Positions 1 through 8,104 of a stretch of 64,000 nt of DNA are shown here, in pieces. The first letter of the stretch is position 1. Each line of letters opens with the position of its first letter. The stretch is from Micromonosporaceae bacterium KJ-029. GTDB lineage: Bacteria; Actinomycetota; Actinomycetes; Mycobacteriales; Micromonosporaceae. The notes below the pieces were generated by a model. The model did no database searches, was not told the origin of the DNA, and saw nothing but the letters and a program-made list of their open reading frames with translations. The position numbers and the translations under genes were made by a program. The stretch lies in assembly GCA_005402585.1 (NCBI GenBank), contig BIFP01000020.1, positions 1 through 64,000 of the forward strand. Direction: 5' to 3'.

Positions 1-94
1 AGCCCCGCAGTCGCGAACGGAGGTGGCTCGGTGAGCGCGAGGAGTGAGCCGGGCCTGCGAGCCCCGCAGTCGCGAACGGAGGTGGCTCGGTGAG
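1..94 (+). repeat. Tandem direct repeat (35 bp, period 59) carrying an RBS and start codon
   Basis: Positions 1-35 are repeated exactly at 60-94. Each copy contains a GGAGG ribosome-binding site followed by GTGAG. The second copy supplies the RBS and GTG start (90) of the first aminotransferase. The first copy opens a 20-codon frame from GTG 31 that ends at TGA 91-93, overlapping the real start as GTGA. The unit may have been duplicated from an intergenic repeat family; only two copies are visible. Confidence 0.8.
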
Positions 95-1226
95 TGGGCG
101 CCGGATCCCGGTCATGATTCCGCGGCTCGGTGAGGAGGAGGCACAGGCCGCCGCCGACGCGGTCCGGTCGGGCTGGGTGGCTCAGGGGCCGCGGGTGGCC
201 CGCTTCGAGCAGGAGTTCGCCGCGCTGGTCGGCGCGGGCCACGGGGTGGCCGTCAGCTCGTGCACGACCGCCCTGCACCTGGCGCTGGTCGTGCTGGAGG
301 TCGGTCGGGGCGACGAGGTGATCGTGCCGTCGTTCTCGTTCATCGCCACCGCCAACGCGGTGCGCTACGTCGGCGCGACCCCGGTCTTCGCCGACGTCGA
401 CCTGGCCACGGGCAACCTGACGGTGGCGACGGTCGACGCCGTACGCACGCCCCGGACCCGGGCGGTCATCGGGGTGCACCAGGGTGGTGTGCCGTTCGAC
501 GTCGCCGCGCTGCGCTCGGCCGCCGACGGTTGGGGCGTCGCGTTGATCGAGGACGCGGCCTGCGCCGCCGGCTCGACGGCGTACGGGCAGCCGGTCGGTG
601 CCGGTTCGGCCATCTCCGCGTGGTCGTTCCACCCCCGCAAGCTGCTCACCACCGGTGAGGGCGGGATGGTCACCACGGACGATCCGGCGTGCGCGGCCCG
701 GTTGCGCCGGCTGCGCGAGCACGGGATGAACGTTTCCGCGGCCGACCGACACGCCAGCGCCCAGCCGGTGCTGGAGTCCTACCTGGAGACCGCCTTCAAC
801 TACCGGATGACCGACATCCAGGCGGCGATCGGGCTGGTGCAGCTCGGCCGGCTCGTGGGGCTGGTGGCCCAGCGGCGGGCGCTCGCGGCGCGCTACCACG
901 ACCTGCTCGCGACCATCGACGGCCTGGTACCGGTCCGCGACCCGGCCCACGGCGAGACCAACTTCCAGTCGTTCTGGGTGCTGATCAACCAGGAGTACGG
1001 GGTGGGCCGCGACGAGGTGCTCGCGGAGCTGGCCGCGGCCGGCGTGTCGGCGCGGCGCGGCATCATGGCCGCCCACCTGGAGCCGGCCTACGCCGACGTG
1101 ACGTCCGCGCCGCTGCCGGTGACCGAGCGGCTGACCCGCGACTCGCTGATCCTGCCGCTGCACCACGCGCTGACCGAGGACGACCAGGACCACATCGTCG
1201 GCGTGCTGCGCAAGCTGGCCGGCTGA
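90..1226 (+). CDS. DegT/DnrJ/EryC1 family PLP-dependent sugar aminotransferase
   Basis: This 378-residue protein has the length and layout of the DegT/DnrJ/EryC1 (ArnB/WecE-like) enzymes, which transaminate keto groups on nucleotide-activated sugars in the cytoplasm. Visible marks are the SSCTTALHLAL cofactor phosphate region near residue 57, the IEDAA motif near 153, and the Schiff-base lysine in SFHPRKLLTTGEGG (Lys184). The GTG start is chosen because GGAGG lies 7 bases upstream, within the tandem repeat. Its stop overlaps the ATG of the acetyltransferase by one base (TGATG), so the two are translationally coupled. Together they suggest an N-acylated amino sugar for a surface glycan. The exact sugar substrate cannot be read from the sequence. 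Confidence 0.9.
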   Translation: MSGRRIPVMIPRLGEEEAQAAADAVRSGWVAQGPRVARFEQEFAALVGAGHGVAVSSCTTALHLALVVLEVGRGDEVIVPSFSFIATANAVRYVGATPVFADVDLATGNLTVATVDAVRTPRTRAVIGVHQGGVPFDVAALRSAADGWGVALIEDAACAAGSTAYGQPVGAGSAISAWSFHPRKLLTTGEGGMVTTDDPACAARLRRLREHGMNVSAADRHASAQPVLESYLETAFNYRMTDIQAAIGLVQLGRLVGLVAQRRALAARYHDLLATIDGLVPVRDPAHGETNFQSFWVLINQEYGVGRDEVLAELAAAGVSARRGIMAAHLEPAYADVTSAPLPVTERLTRDSLILPLHHALTEDDQDHIVGVLRKLAG

Positions 1227-1969
1227 TGCGCGACCTGGTCATCGTCGGCGCGGGCGGGTTCGCGCGGGAGACCGCGGCGGCGGTCCGGGCGGTGAACGAA
1301 CTGCGCCCGACCTGGCGGCTGCGGGGGTTCCTCGACGACGACCCGGCACTGCACGGCACCGAGCGGGCCGGCCTGCCGATCCTCGGCGCGATCGACCAGC
1401 TGACCGAGATGAGCGCGACGGCGACCGTCGTCTGCGTCGGCAATCCGCGCAACTATCTGGCGCGGCAACGGATCGTGGAGCGGCTCGCTCTGCCGGCAGA
1501 GCGGTACGCCACGATTCTCCATCCGAGCGCGGATGTCGGCGCCGGCAGTGTCATCGGTCCCGGCACGGTGCTGCTCGCCGGCGTGGTGCTCACCGCCGAC
1601 GTGACCGTCGGTGAGCACGTCGCGGTCATGCCGCACGTCGTGCTCACCCATGATGACCGGGTGTCCGACTACGTGACCGTCGCCTCCGGGGTCCGCCTCG
1701 GTGGCGGCGTGGTGCTGCGGCCAGGCGCGTACGTCGGCGCGGGCGCCCTCATTCGAGAGGGTGTGACGGTCGGCGACCGGTCGCTGGTCGGTATGGGTTC
1801 GGTGGTCCTGCGCGACGTACCGGCCGGCGAGGTCTGGGCCGGCAATCCGGCCCGCCGGTTGCGCGCCACCGCGCTGCCGATGCCGGCAGCCGGGGCCACG
1901 GCGGCGTGCCCGCCGGAGACGGAGCAGGTGCTGGTGTCCGAGCCGGCGTCGTTGAACCGGCGTCGTTGA
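1226..1969 (+). CDS. NeuD/PglD-type sugar O/N-acetyltransferase
   Basis: A 247-residue protein. The N-terminal region (residues 1-90, starting RDLVIVGAGGFARE) is a Rossmann-like substrate-binding domain typical of PglD/NeuD. The C-terminal part (about 95-215) is a left-handed beta-helix of hexapeptide repeats (VGAGSVIGPGTV, VTVGEHV, GAYVGAGALI) ending in VWAGNPARRL, a classic end for acetyl-CoA sugar acetyltransferases. It probably acetylates the amino sugar made by one of the two flanking aminotransferases. The ATG at 1226 overlaps the upstream stop. The last 30 residues are a low-complexity tail. Family call is firm; substrate is inferred. Confidence 0.88.
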   Translation: MRDLVIVGAGGFARETAAAVRAVNELRPTWRLRGFLDDDPALHGTERAGLPILGAIDQLTEMSATATVVCVGNPRNYLARQRIVERLALPAERYATILHPSADVGAGSVIGPGTVLLAGVVLTADVTVGEHVAVMPHVVLTHDDRVSDYVTVASGVRLGGGVVLRPGAYVGAGALIREGVTVGDRSLVGMGSVVLRDVPAGEVWAGNPARRLRATALPMPAAGATAACPPETEQVLVSEPASLNRRR

Positions 1970-1999
1970 AAGTGCCATGAAGGTCCTGGGGAGCTAGTC

Positions 2000-3121
2000 A
2001 TGTCGAAGATTCCGCTCGTCGATCTCGCCGCCGCGCACGTGGAGGTCGCCGAGGAGGTGGAGGCGGGCTTCAAGCGGATCATCGCCGACACCGCCTTCAT
2101 CGGTGGCGCCGAGGTGGCCGCCTTCGAACGGGAGTACGCCACCTTCACCGGCGTGCCACACTGCGTCGGGGTGGCCAACGGCACCGACGCGATCGAACTC
2201 GCGCTGCGCGCTGTCGGGGTCGGCCCGGGCGACGAGGTGATCCTGCCGGCGAACACCTTCATCGCCACCGCCGAGGCGGTCGCCCGGGCCGGCGGCCGGC
2301 CGGTCCTGGTCGACTGCGATCCGGCGTCCTATCTGATCGACGTCGACGCGGCGCTGGCCGCCGTCACCCCGGCGACCCGGGCCGTGGTGCCGGTGCACCT
2401 GTACGGGCAGCTCGCCGACGTCGAGCGGCTGCGCGCCGGGCTGGTCGGGCGGGACGTGGCGGTCGTCGAGGACGCCGCCCAGTCCCAGGGTGCCACCCGG
2501 CACGGCCGTCAGGCCGGCGCCGACGGCATCGCCGCCACCAGCTTCTACCCCGGAAAGAACCTCGGCGCGTACGGAGACGCCGGCGCGGTGGTGACCGCCG
2601 ACGCCGGACTCGCCACCACGGTACGCACCCTGGGCAGCCACGGCGGGCTGACGAAGTACGCACACGACATCGTCGGGGTGAACAGCCGCCTCGACGGCCT
2701 CCAGGCGGTCGTACTCCGGGCCAAGCTCGGCCGGCTCGCGGACTGGAACGCCCGACGCCGCGCCGCCGCGGCCCGCTACGACGAGCTGCTCGCGCCGCTG
2801 GACGTGATCCGTCCGGTCACCCTCGACGGCAACGAGCACGTGTGGCACATCTACTGCGTGCGGGTCCCGGGTGACGGCACCCCGGCGCGCCGCGACGAGG
2901 TGCTGGCCCGGCTCAACGGGGCGGGGGTGGGCGCCGGCATCCACTACCCGGTCCCGGTGCACCGCACCGGCGCCTTCGCCGACCTCGGCTACCCGGCCGG
3001 CACGTTCCCGCACGCCGAGCGCGCCGCCACGGAACTGCTCTCCCTGCCGATCTACCCGCAGATCACTCCCGCGCAGCAGGCCCGTGTCGCCGAGGCGCTG
3101 GCCACCGCCCTGACCGACTGA
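2000..3121 (+). CDS. DegT/DnrJ/EryC1 family PLP-dependent sugar aminotransferase (second copy)
   Basis: A 373-residue sugar aminotransferase, divergent from the first copy. It carries GVANGTDAIELAL near residue 57, VVEDAAQSQGA near 155, and the PLP lysine in SFYPGKNLGAYGDAGA (Lys186). The SFYPGKNLGA type of active site is typical of enzymes acting on dTDP-3-keto or 4-keto-6-deoxyhexoses (FdtB/QdtB/DesV-like), so a 3-amino sugar is a reasonable guess. It lies 30 bases after the acetyltransferase with GGGGAG 6-11 bases before ATG 2000. Two aminotransferases and one acetyltransferase suggest at least one N-acyl amino-deoxysugar. Confidence 0.9.
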   Translation: MSKIPLVDLAAAHVEVAEEVEAGFKRIIADTAFIGGAEVAAFEREYATFTGVPHCVGVANGTDAIELALRAVGVGPGDEVILPANTFIATAEAVARAGGRPVLVDCDPASYLIDVDAALAAVTPATRAVVPVHLYGQLADVERLRAGLVGRDVAVVEDAAQSQGATRHGRQAGADGIAATSFYPGKNLGAYGDAGAVVTADAGLATTVRTLGSHGGLTKYAHDIVGVNSRLDGLQAVVLRAKLGRLADWNARRRAAAARYDELLAPLDVIRPVTLDGNEHVWHIYCVRVPGDGTPARRDEVLARLNGAGVGAGIHYPVPVHRTGAFADLGYPAGTFPHAERAATELLSLPIYPQITPAQQARVAEALATALTD

Positions 3122-3141
3122 GCGACGGGGCCGGCCAGATC

Positions 3142-4386
3142 GTGTACGTGTCGCTGCGGGACCGACCCCACGCCGACGGAACCGAGAACCGGGACGGGGT
3201 GCGTCGGGTCTCCACCACGGTGGTCCTGCTCGGCGTCGTCAGCCTGCTGACCGACGTATCCTCCGAGATGGTGGCGTCGGTCCTGCCGCTCTACCTCACC
3301 GCGGTGGTCGGGCTCAGCCCGATCGCGTACGGCTTCCTGGACGGGATCTACCAGGGAGTCAGCGCCTTCGTCCGGCTCGCCGGCGGCTACGCCGGCGACC
3401 GGGGCGGGCAGCCGAAGTGGGTGGCGGTGTTCGGGTACGGGGCCTCGGCGCTGAGCCGGATCGCGATGCTGCCCGCCACCGGGTTCGCCGCGATCACCGC
3501 GGTCGTCACCGCCGACCGGCTCGGCAAGGGGCTGCGCACCGCGCCCCGGGACGCGCTGATCGCGGGAGCCTCCGACCCGAGCATGCTCGGCCGCTCCTTC
3601 GGGGTGCACCGGACGCTCGACACGTTCGGTGCCGCCCTCGGACCGCTGGTCGCCTTCGCCCTGCTGGCCGCCGTACCGGGCAGCTACGACTCGATCTTCG
3701 TGGTCTCGTTCGCCGTCGCCGTGGTGGGCGTCGCGGTCCTGGTCCTCTTCGTGCCCAACCTCAAGACGGCGACCCAGGGGGCCCGGCTGGGGCTGCGTCG
3801 GGTCGCCGCCGAGGTCACCGGTCGGCGGCTGCGCCGCCCCCTGTTCGCCGCGGGACTACTCGGCCTGGTCACCGTCGGCGACGGCTTCCTCTACCTGGCC
3901 CTGCAGGACCGCGACGACTTCGCCGCCACCTGGTTCCCGCTGCTGTACGTCGGCACCAGCGTCGCCTACCTCGGGCTGGCCGTACCCCTGGGGCGGCTCG
4001 CCGACCGCGTCGGCCGGGCCCGTGTCCTGGTCGCCGGCCACGGCGCGCTGCTCGCCTGCTACCTGCTGGCGGCCCTGCCCACCGGCGGCCTCACGCTCAC
4101 CCTCGCCGTGCTGCTCTGCCTCGGTGTCTACTACGCCGCCACCGACGGGGTGCTGCCCGCGCTGGTCAGCCGCCTGGTCGCGGCGGAGACCCGAGGCAGC
4201 GGCATCGCCGCCGCGCAGACCGTGGTGGTGCTCGCCCGGTTCGCCGCCTCGCTGCTGTTCGGTCTGCTCTGGAGCCTTCAGGGGCCGGGCTGGTCGCTGC
4301 TGCTCTTCGCGGGCCTGCTCACCGCCGCGGTGCCTGCGGCCGGCTGGTTGCTGCGCGGAATCGAGCGACGCGAGGCGACGGCGTGA
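3142..4386 (+). CDS. MFS transporter
   Basis: A 414-residue protein with about eleven or twelve hydrophobic segments. The short basic motif DRLGKGLRTAPRDALIAGAS near residues 130-150 is the cytoplasmic loop signature of a particular MFS subgroup of small-molecule exporters. The first segment (VVLLGVVSLLTDVSSEMV) fits the same group. It begins 20 bases after the aminotransferase stop, so it belongs to the same transcription unit. It may export a cell-wall or sugar-linked compound, but no substrate can be read. GTG 3142 is the longest start; an internal start nearer the first membrane segment is possible. Confidence 0.82.
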   Translation: MYVSLRDRPHADGTENRDGVRRVSTTVVLLGVVSLLTDVSSEMVASVLPLYLTAVVGLSPIAYGFLDGIYQGVSAFVRLAGGYAGDRGGQPKWVAVFGYGASALSRIAMLPATGFAAITAVVTADRLGKGLRTAPRDALIAGASDPSMLGRSFGVHRTLDTFGAALGPLVAFALLAAVPGSYDSIFVVSFAVAVVGVAVLVLFVPNLKTATQGARLGLRRVAAEVTGRRLRRPLFAAGLLGLVTVGDGFLYLALQDRDDFAATWFPLLYVGTSVAYLGLAVPLGRLADRVGRARVLVAGHGALLACYLLAALPTGGLTLTLAVLLCLGVYYAATDGVLPALVSRLVAAETRGSGIAAAQTVVVLARFAASLLFGLLWSLQGPGWSLLLFAGLLTAAVPAAGWLLRGIERREATA

Positions 4387-4466
4387 GCGCACGTCAGCGA
4401 ACGAATCATCAACACAGAGCGGCCCAGCCTCAGTCCGGCGCCGCGCGAAGCGAGGCGACGGCATGA
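4365..4466 (+). repeat. Short direct repeat (22 bp, 80 bp apart) spanning a stop and the next start
   Basis: Positions 4365-4386 and 4445-4466 match in 20 of 22 bases. The first copy ends the MFS gene (its TGA is 4384-4386). The second supplies the ATG (4463) of the next gene. The sequence is of the GCGAAGCGAGG type, as seen in small dispersed intergenic repeats of actinomycetes. Confidence 0.7.
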
Positions 4467-5479
4467 CGCTCCGGGTCCGACTGGCGCTGCTCGGCGCCGT
4501 CCTGCTGCTCGCGGTCGTCGGGGCCGGCGGCTACGTGTGGCGGGTCCGGCACGCCCAGGTCAGCCTGGAGGCGGCGGCGACGCCGGTCGCCACCGGCGGG
4601 GCGCTCGCGCCGCTGCGCACCCAACCGCACCTGGTGTTCCGCAGCACCGCCCTCGGCGCGCAGTACGGACACGTCGCCGTGGTGCCACTCACCGCGCCCG
4701 ACGGACCCCGCACCTTCGCCCCGGTCTCCTGCGAACGGGTGTACGCGACCGCCGACAGCGCCGTCTGCCTCTCCGCCGAGCGGGGCATCCTCACCACGTA
4801 CGCGGCCCGACTGCTCGACGCCGACTGGACGCCGACCCGGGATCTGCCGCTGACCGGCGTGCCCAGCCGTACCCGGCTCTCCGCCGACGGTTCGCTGGTC
4901 GCCACCACCAGCTTCGTCTCCGGTGACTCGTACGCCAATCCCGGCCAGTTCTCCACCCGCACCGTGGTCACCCGGGCGGGCGGCGAGGTGGTGGGCGACA
5001 TCGAGGAGTTCAAACTCGTGGTCGGCGGCCGGACGGTCACCGCGGTCGACAAGAACCTGTGGGGAGTCACCTTCGCCGACGGTGACCGCTTCTACGCCAC
5101 CGCCGCCTCCGGCGGAAAGACCTGGCTGGTCGAGGGCAGCCTGACCGGCCGGACCGTCACCGCGCTGCGCGAGGACGTCGAGTGCCCGTCCCTGTCGCCG
5201 GACGGCACCCGGGTAGCGTTCAAGAAACGCGGCGACCTCCCGCCGGGCCGCTGGCGAGCGGCGGTTTACGATCTGAGGACCGGCACCGAGACCCTGCTGA
5301 GCGAGACCCGCAGCGTGGACGACCAGATCGAGTGGCTCGACGACGACACGGTGCTCTACGGCCTGCCGCGTGCCGATGCGGCCTCGGCCTCCAGCGACAT
5401 CTGGGCCGCCCCGGCCGACGGCAGCGGCCAGCCGCGCCTGCTCATCCCCGACGCCTGGTCGCCGGCCGTGGTGCGCTGA
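4463..5479 (+). CDS. Membrane-anchored TolB-like beta-propeller protein
   Basis: A 338-residue protein. Residues 8-25 (ALLGAVLLLAVVGAGGYV) form one uncleaved transmembrane anchor or signal anchor, and the rest is extracytoplasmic. Repeated short modules such as LSADGSLVATTS, CPSLSPDGTRVAFKKRG and DDQIEWLDDDTVLYG, each with an SPDG-type turn, are typical of TolB/WD40-like propeller blades. DIWAAPADGSGQPRLL near the end is a further blade. It may bind glycan or another partner at the cell surface. The ATG 4463 start lies within the second copy of the 22-bp repeat, preceded by GAGG. Probably co-transcribed with the MFS gene. Confidence 0.75.
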   Translation: MTLRVRLALLGAVLLLAVVGAGGYVWRVRHAQVSLEAAATPVATGGALAPLRTQPHLVFRSTALGAQYGHVAVVPLTAPDGPRTFAPVSCERVYATADSAVCLSAERGILTTYAARLLDADWTPTRDLPLTGVPSRTRLSADGSLVATTSFVSGDSYANPGQFSTRTVVTRAGGEVVGDIEEFKLVVGGRTVTAVDKNLWGVTFADGDRFYATAASGGKTWLVEGSLTGRTVTALREDVECPSLSPDGTRVAFKKRGDLPPGRWRAAVYDLRTGTETLLSETRSVDDQIEWLDDDTVLYGLPRADAASASSDIWAAPADGSGQPRLLIPDAWSPAVVR

Positions 5480-5643
5480 CCGCGCTCCGAATGGCGCTTG
5501 GACGAGATCGTCGCTCGGGCCCAGGGCCGCCCATGGCCGCCTCACCGCCATGTCGGGTGCCGGGCCGGGTACCTCAGCGGTCGGGCCAGGCGAGTCGGCA
5601 GGTACCCGAGGCAGCCCGACGTGGATGGCAATGGATGCGTGCG

Positions 5644-6354
5644 CTAGGCCAGGACGACTGCCTGGGCTCCGTCGGGTTGGGGAACCCGCACGGCCTTGAC
5701 CAGCAGCCATGCGATGAACGATAGTTCCGCGACCGCTGCAGGGGTCATGACGAACAGTGAGATGTTTGCGCCGAAGTCGGGGGCAAGGAAGCGCGCGAAC
5801 ACGTCCGCGAGGTGGCCGAAGCATCCGATCACCAGCAGGACGCCCAAAACCTTGGGGAAGTAGCCCGACTTGACGACCAGGTAGCCCAGCGGCAGCAGCC
5901 ACAGGCCGAAGTATGTCTGGGCAATGAGATACCCGTCGTGTTGCATGTCGGCGAACAGCATAGTCAGCTGGTCGAAACCGGCCGGGCCGAAGGCGCCGGT
6001 GTGGTCCTGGCCGGTCGCGATCGTCAGCGCCGCCTTCTGGTTGAGCAGGTTCAGGCTCTGGATCGCGACGCTGACCGCGACGAAGGTGACCATCGCGGCG
6101 GCAGCCATCTGGTTGACGTGCTTGAGCAGCAGGTACAGGGCCATGCCCGTCAACAGAAAGACCGTGGCCCCCACCAGCTCGCTGACGAAGCCGATGCGAA
6201 ACAGGGTGGCCGAGGTGTCGATGTTCCCGGCCGTGGTCGCTGCGTCCCCTGACTCGACGATGCGCGCTTTCACCAGCCCAGCGAAGATGGTGAACACGGC
6301 GACAATCAGATACAGGGCCCCCGCGATCCTCGCGAGCGTTGGCGGTGCGGTCAT
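5644..6354 (-). CDS. DUF4386 family integral membrane protein
   Basis: A 236-residue protein with about six membrane helices. The opening MTAPPTLARIAGALYLIVAVFT and the later FGLWLLPLGYLVVKSGYFPKVLGVLL are characteristic of DUF4386 proteins, whose function is unknown. The start at 6354 is chosen because GGAGGA lies 8 bases upstream and because the homologous part begins there. It follows the NAD(P)-binding protein gene by 20 bases on the same strand, so both probably come from the TetR-controlled divergent promoter near 7140-7180. It is the first gene after the 1-5479 glycan block. Confidence 0.8.
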   Translation of the reverse strand: MTAPPTLARIAGALYLIVAVFTIFAGLVKARIVESGDAATTAGNIDTSATLFRIGFVSELVGATVFLLTGMALYLLLKHVNQMAAAAMVTFVAVSVAIQSLNLLNQKAALTIATGQDHTGAFGPAGFDQLTMLFADMQHDGYLIAQTYFGLWLLPLGYLVVKSGYFPKVLGVLLVIGCFGHLADVFARFLAPDFGANISLFVMTPAAVAELSFIAWLLVKAVRVPQPDGAQAVVLA

Positions 6355-6374
6355 GGGTTGGTCCTCCCGGATGC

Positions 6375-7109
6375 TCACGCCGGACCGTCGGCGTGGGCGA
6401 GGGCCGATGGGGTCAGCCGACCGACGATGGCCGGGGCCTCTTGGACGAGGGCGTCGTTCTCCACCGCCTCGACCATGAAACGCGCGTAGTCCACGCGACG
6501 GGTCAGGTTGCTCGCGAGGACAGGGTCGCCGACATGCCTGCTCCACACCGGCAGGCCCTGACTGTCCCCCTCCTCCAGGTCACTGCCACGCACGACCGTC
6601 CAGTTGGTGTCACTGGCAAAGATCCTCCGGCACGCCTCCACCTGGTCGTCCACGTCCACGACACGGGCGAGCTTCGCCAGCCGCCCGAACACGGCCGCGT
6701 AAGCCTTGAACCTCCGGGTGTACACGTCCTTCCCATCGCGAGTGATGTGCCAGCCGCAGGAGAACACCAAACGGGCGCTCGGACGTGCGTGGTCGAGCAC
6801 AGCCTGGGCGGTGCCGGAGGCATAGTGGTTCGTGCCCCACGGCACCAGCACCGTGAGCACGGCGTCGCATCCGTTCACCGCCCGTGCGACGACCGCGGGG
6901 TCGTTGGTCGGTCCAGGGATCACCGTGATCCGTCCCTCGAACTCGGCGAGCTTACTCACGCTCTGCTCTCGGCACACACCGACGATTTCGTACCCGCGGT
7001 CCAACGCGTGCTGCACCATGTAGCGCCCGAGCTTCCCGGACGCGCCGATGATGCACACCCTCTTCCCCGTGCCCGGCTTCTTGGCTCCGTCCAAACCGAT
7101 CGGTTCCAC
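6375..7109 (-). CDS. NAD(P)-binding NmrA/SDR-like protein
   Basis: About 244 residues. The N-terminal Rossmann signature is VCIIGASGKLGRYMVQHAL (GxxGxxG), followed by a beta-strand ending in CREQS, as in NmrA-like atypical SDRs that bind NAD(P)H as sensors or reductases. No canonical YxxxK active site was seen. GTG 7109 is preferred because GGAGAGG lies just upstream; an ATG at 7139 would touch the operator palindrome. It is transcribed divergently from the TetR gene, the usual arrangement for a repressor and its target. The pair with DUF4386 suggests a small stress-response or detoxification unit. Confidence 0.75.
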   Translation of the reverse strand: MEPIGLDGAKKPGTGKRVCIIGASGKLGRYMVQHALDRGYEIVGVCREQSVSKLAEFEGRITVIPGPTNDPAVVARAVNGCDAVLTVLVPWGTNHYASGTAQAVLDHARPSARLVFSCGWHITRDGKDVYTRRFKAYAAVFGRLAKLARVVDVDDQVEACRRIFASDTNWTVVRGSDLEEGDSQGLPVWSRHVGDPVLASNLTRRVDYARFMVEAVENDALVQEAPAIVGRLTPSALAHADGPA

Positions 7110-7139
7110 GACCCTCTCCTCAGCTCGCCACCACTCCAT

Positions 7140-7178
7140 CCTTACGCCGTAAGGTACAACCTTGCAGTGTAAGGTTGT
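7140..7178. promoter_or_regulatory. Divergent promoter with two inverted repeats, probable TetR operators
   Basis: Two perfect palindromes lie in the intergenic space. CCTTACgccGTAAGG spans 7140-7154. ACAACCTT (7156-7163) pairs with AAGGTTGT (7171-7178) around a 7-base spacer. On the minus strand a TTGACA box (7181-7176) overlaps the second palindrome and would serve as the -35 of the NAD(P)-binding gene. A TetR dimer bound here would repress both directions. Confidence 0.7.
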
Positions 7179-7212
7179 CAAGCCGTCCAGGCGCCCCAGA
7201 CAGGAGGACCTC

Positions 7213-7887
7213 GTGGCCACGGAGCCAGCCGACACGCACCGCCGCAACTTGCTCAGCAAGGAGATGGTGCTTCGCACGGCGGTCGCGATGGCTGACGAGG
7301 CCGGCACCGGCGCGCCGAGCATGCGCGGGCTCGCCGAGCGGCTCGGCGTCGAGGCCATGTCGCTGTACCACCACTTCCGCAACAAGGACGTGATCCTCGA
7401 CGGCATGATCGACCTCGTCTTCGGCGAGATCGAGCTTCCGCCCGACGACGTCGACTGGCGGGCAGCGATGCGACAGCGGGCAGTCTCGATGCGCGCCGCA
7501 CTGATCCGCCACCCGTGGGCGATCAGCCTGATGGATTCACGGACAAAGCCTGGCTACGCGACTCTGCGCCACCACGACGCGGTAATCGGCTGCCTACGGT
7601 CGGCCGGCTTCTCGATCGCTGGTGCGGCACACGCGTTCTCGGTACTGGACGGCTACATCTACGGGTTCACGCTTCAGGAGCTCAGCCTGCCCTTCAAATC
7701 ATCCATCGACCTCGAGGACGTGGCGGGCTCGATCCTGAAACAGCTGCCCCGCGACGAGTTCCCGCACCTCACCGAGATGATCGTCGACCGCGCCATGAAA
7801 CCTGGTTACGCGTACACCGAGGAGTTCGACATCGGACTCGACCTGATCCTCGACGGACTGCAGCGACAGCGCGACAGCTGGCTGTAG
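7213..7887 (+). CDS. TetR family transcriptional regulator
   Basis: A 224-residue regulator. The N-terminal helix-turn-helix (residues about 15-60) includes APSMRGLAERLGVEAMSLYHHFRNKDVILDGM, the textbook TetR recognition helix. The C-terminal part resembles the TetR_C_1 ligand-binding domain of the TetR/AcrR group. The GTG at 7213 is chosen because AGGAGG sits 5 bases upstream; the frame stays open to 7162, but that would run through the operator. It is divergent from the NAD(P)-binding/DUF4386 pair and probably represses itself and that pair. Confidence 0.88.
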   Translation: MATEPADTHRRNLLSKEMVLRTAVAMADEAGTGAPSMRGLAERLGVEAMSLYHHFRNKDVILDGMIDLVFGEIELPPDDVDWRAAMRQRAVSMRAALIRHPWAISLMDSRTKPGYATLRHHDAVIGCLRSAGFSIAGAAHAFSVLDGYIYGFTLQELSLPFKSSIDLEDVAGSILKQLPRDEFPHLTEMIVDRAMKPGYAYTEEFDIGLDLILDGLQRQRDSWL

Positions 7888-8058
7888 CCCACCGGCAAAC
7901 GAGCCGGGGCATACCGATGACCCGGCACAACGGTGGCCGGGCCGATGACGCATGGGCGTGGTAGGAACTGCTGGACGTGCACGGATGTCTCGTGCTCGCG
8001 CTGGACGACGCCGCAGGCGCGCACCCGGCCGCGGGCAGGGTGGCAGACGTGCGCAGGG

Positions 8059-8092
8059 GACAGCGCCGCATCCATGCGGATGCGGCGCTGTC
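8059..8092. terminator. Perfect 15-bp hairpin, bidirectional terminator
   Basis: GACAGCGCCGCATCC (8059-8073) pairs perfectly with 8078-8092 around a 4-base loop. It lies between the end of the TetR gene and the end of the convergent ABC permease gene, and is followed by TTCCT on the plus strand. It can end transcripts from both sides. Confidence 0.85.
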
Positions 8093-8104
8093 TTCCTGTG
8101 ATCG

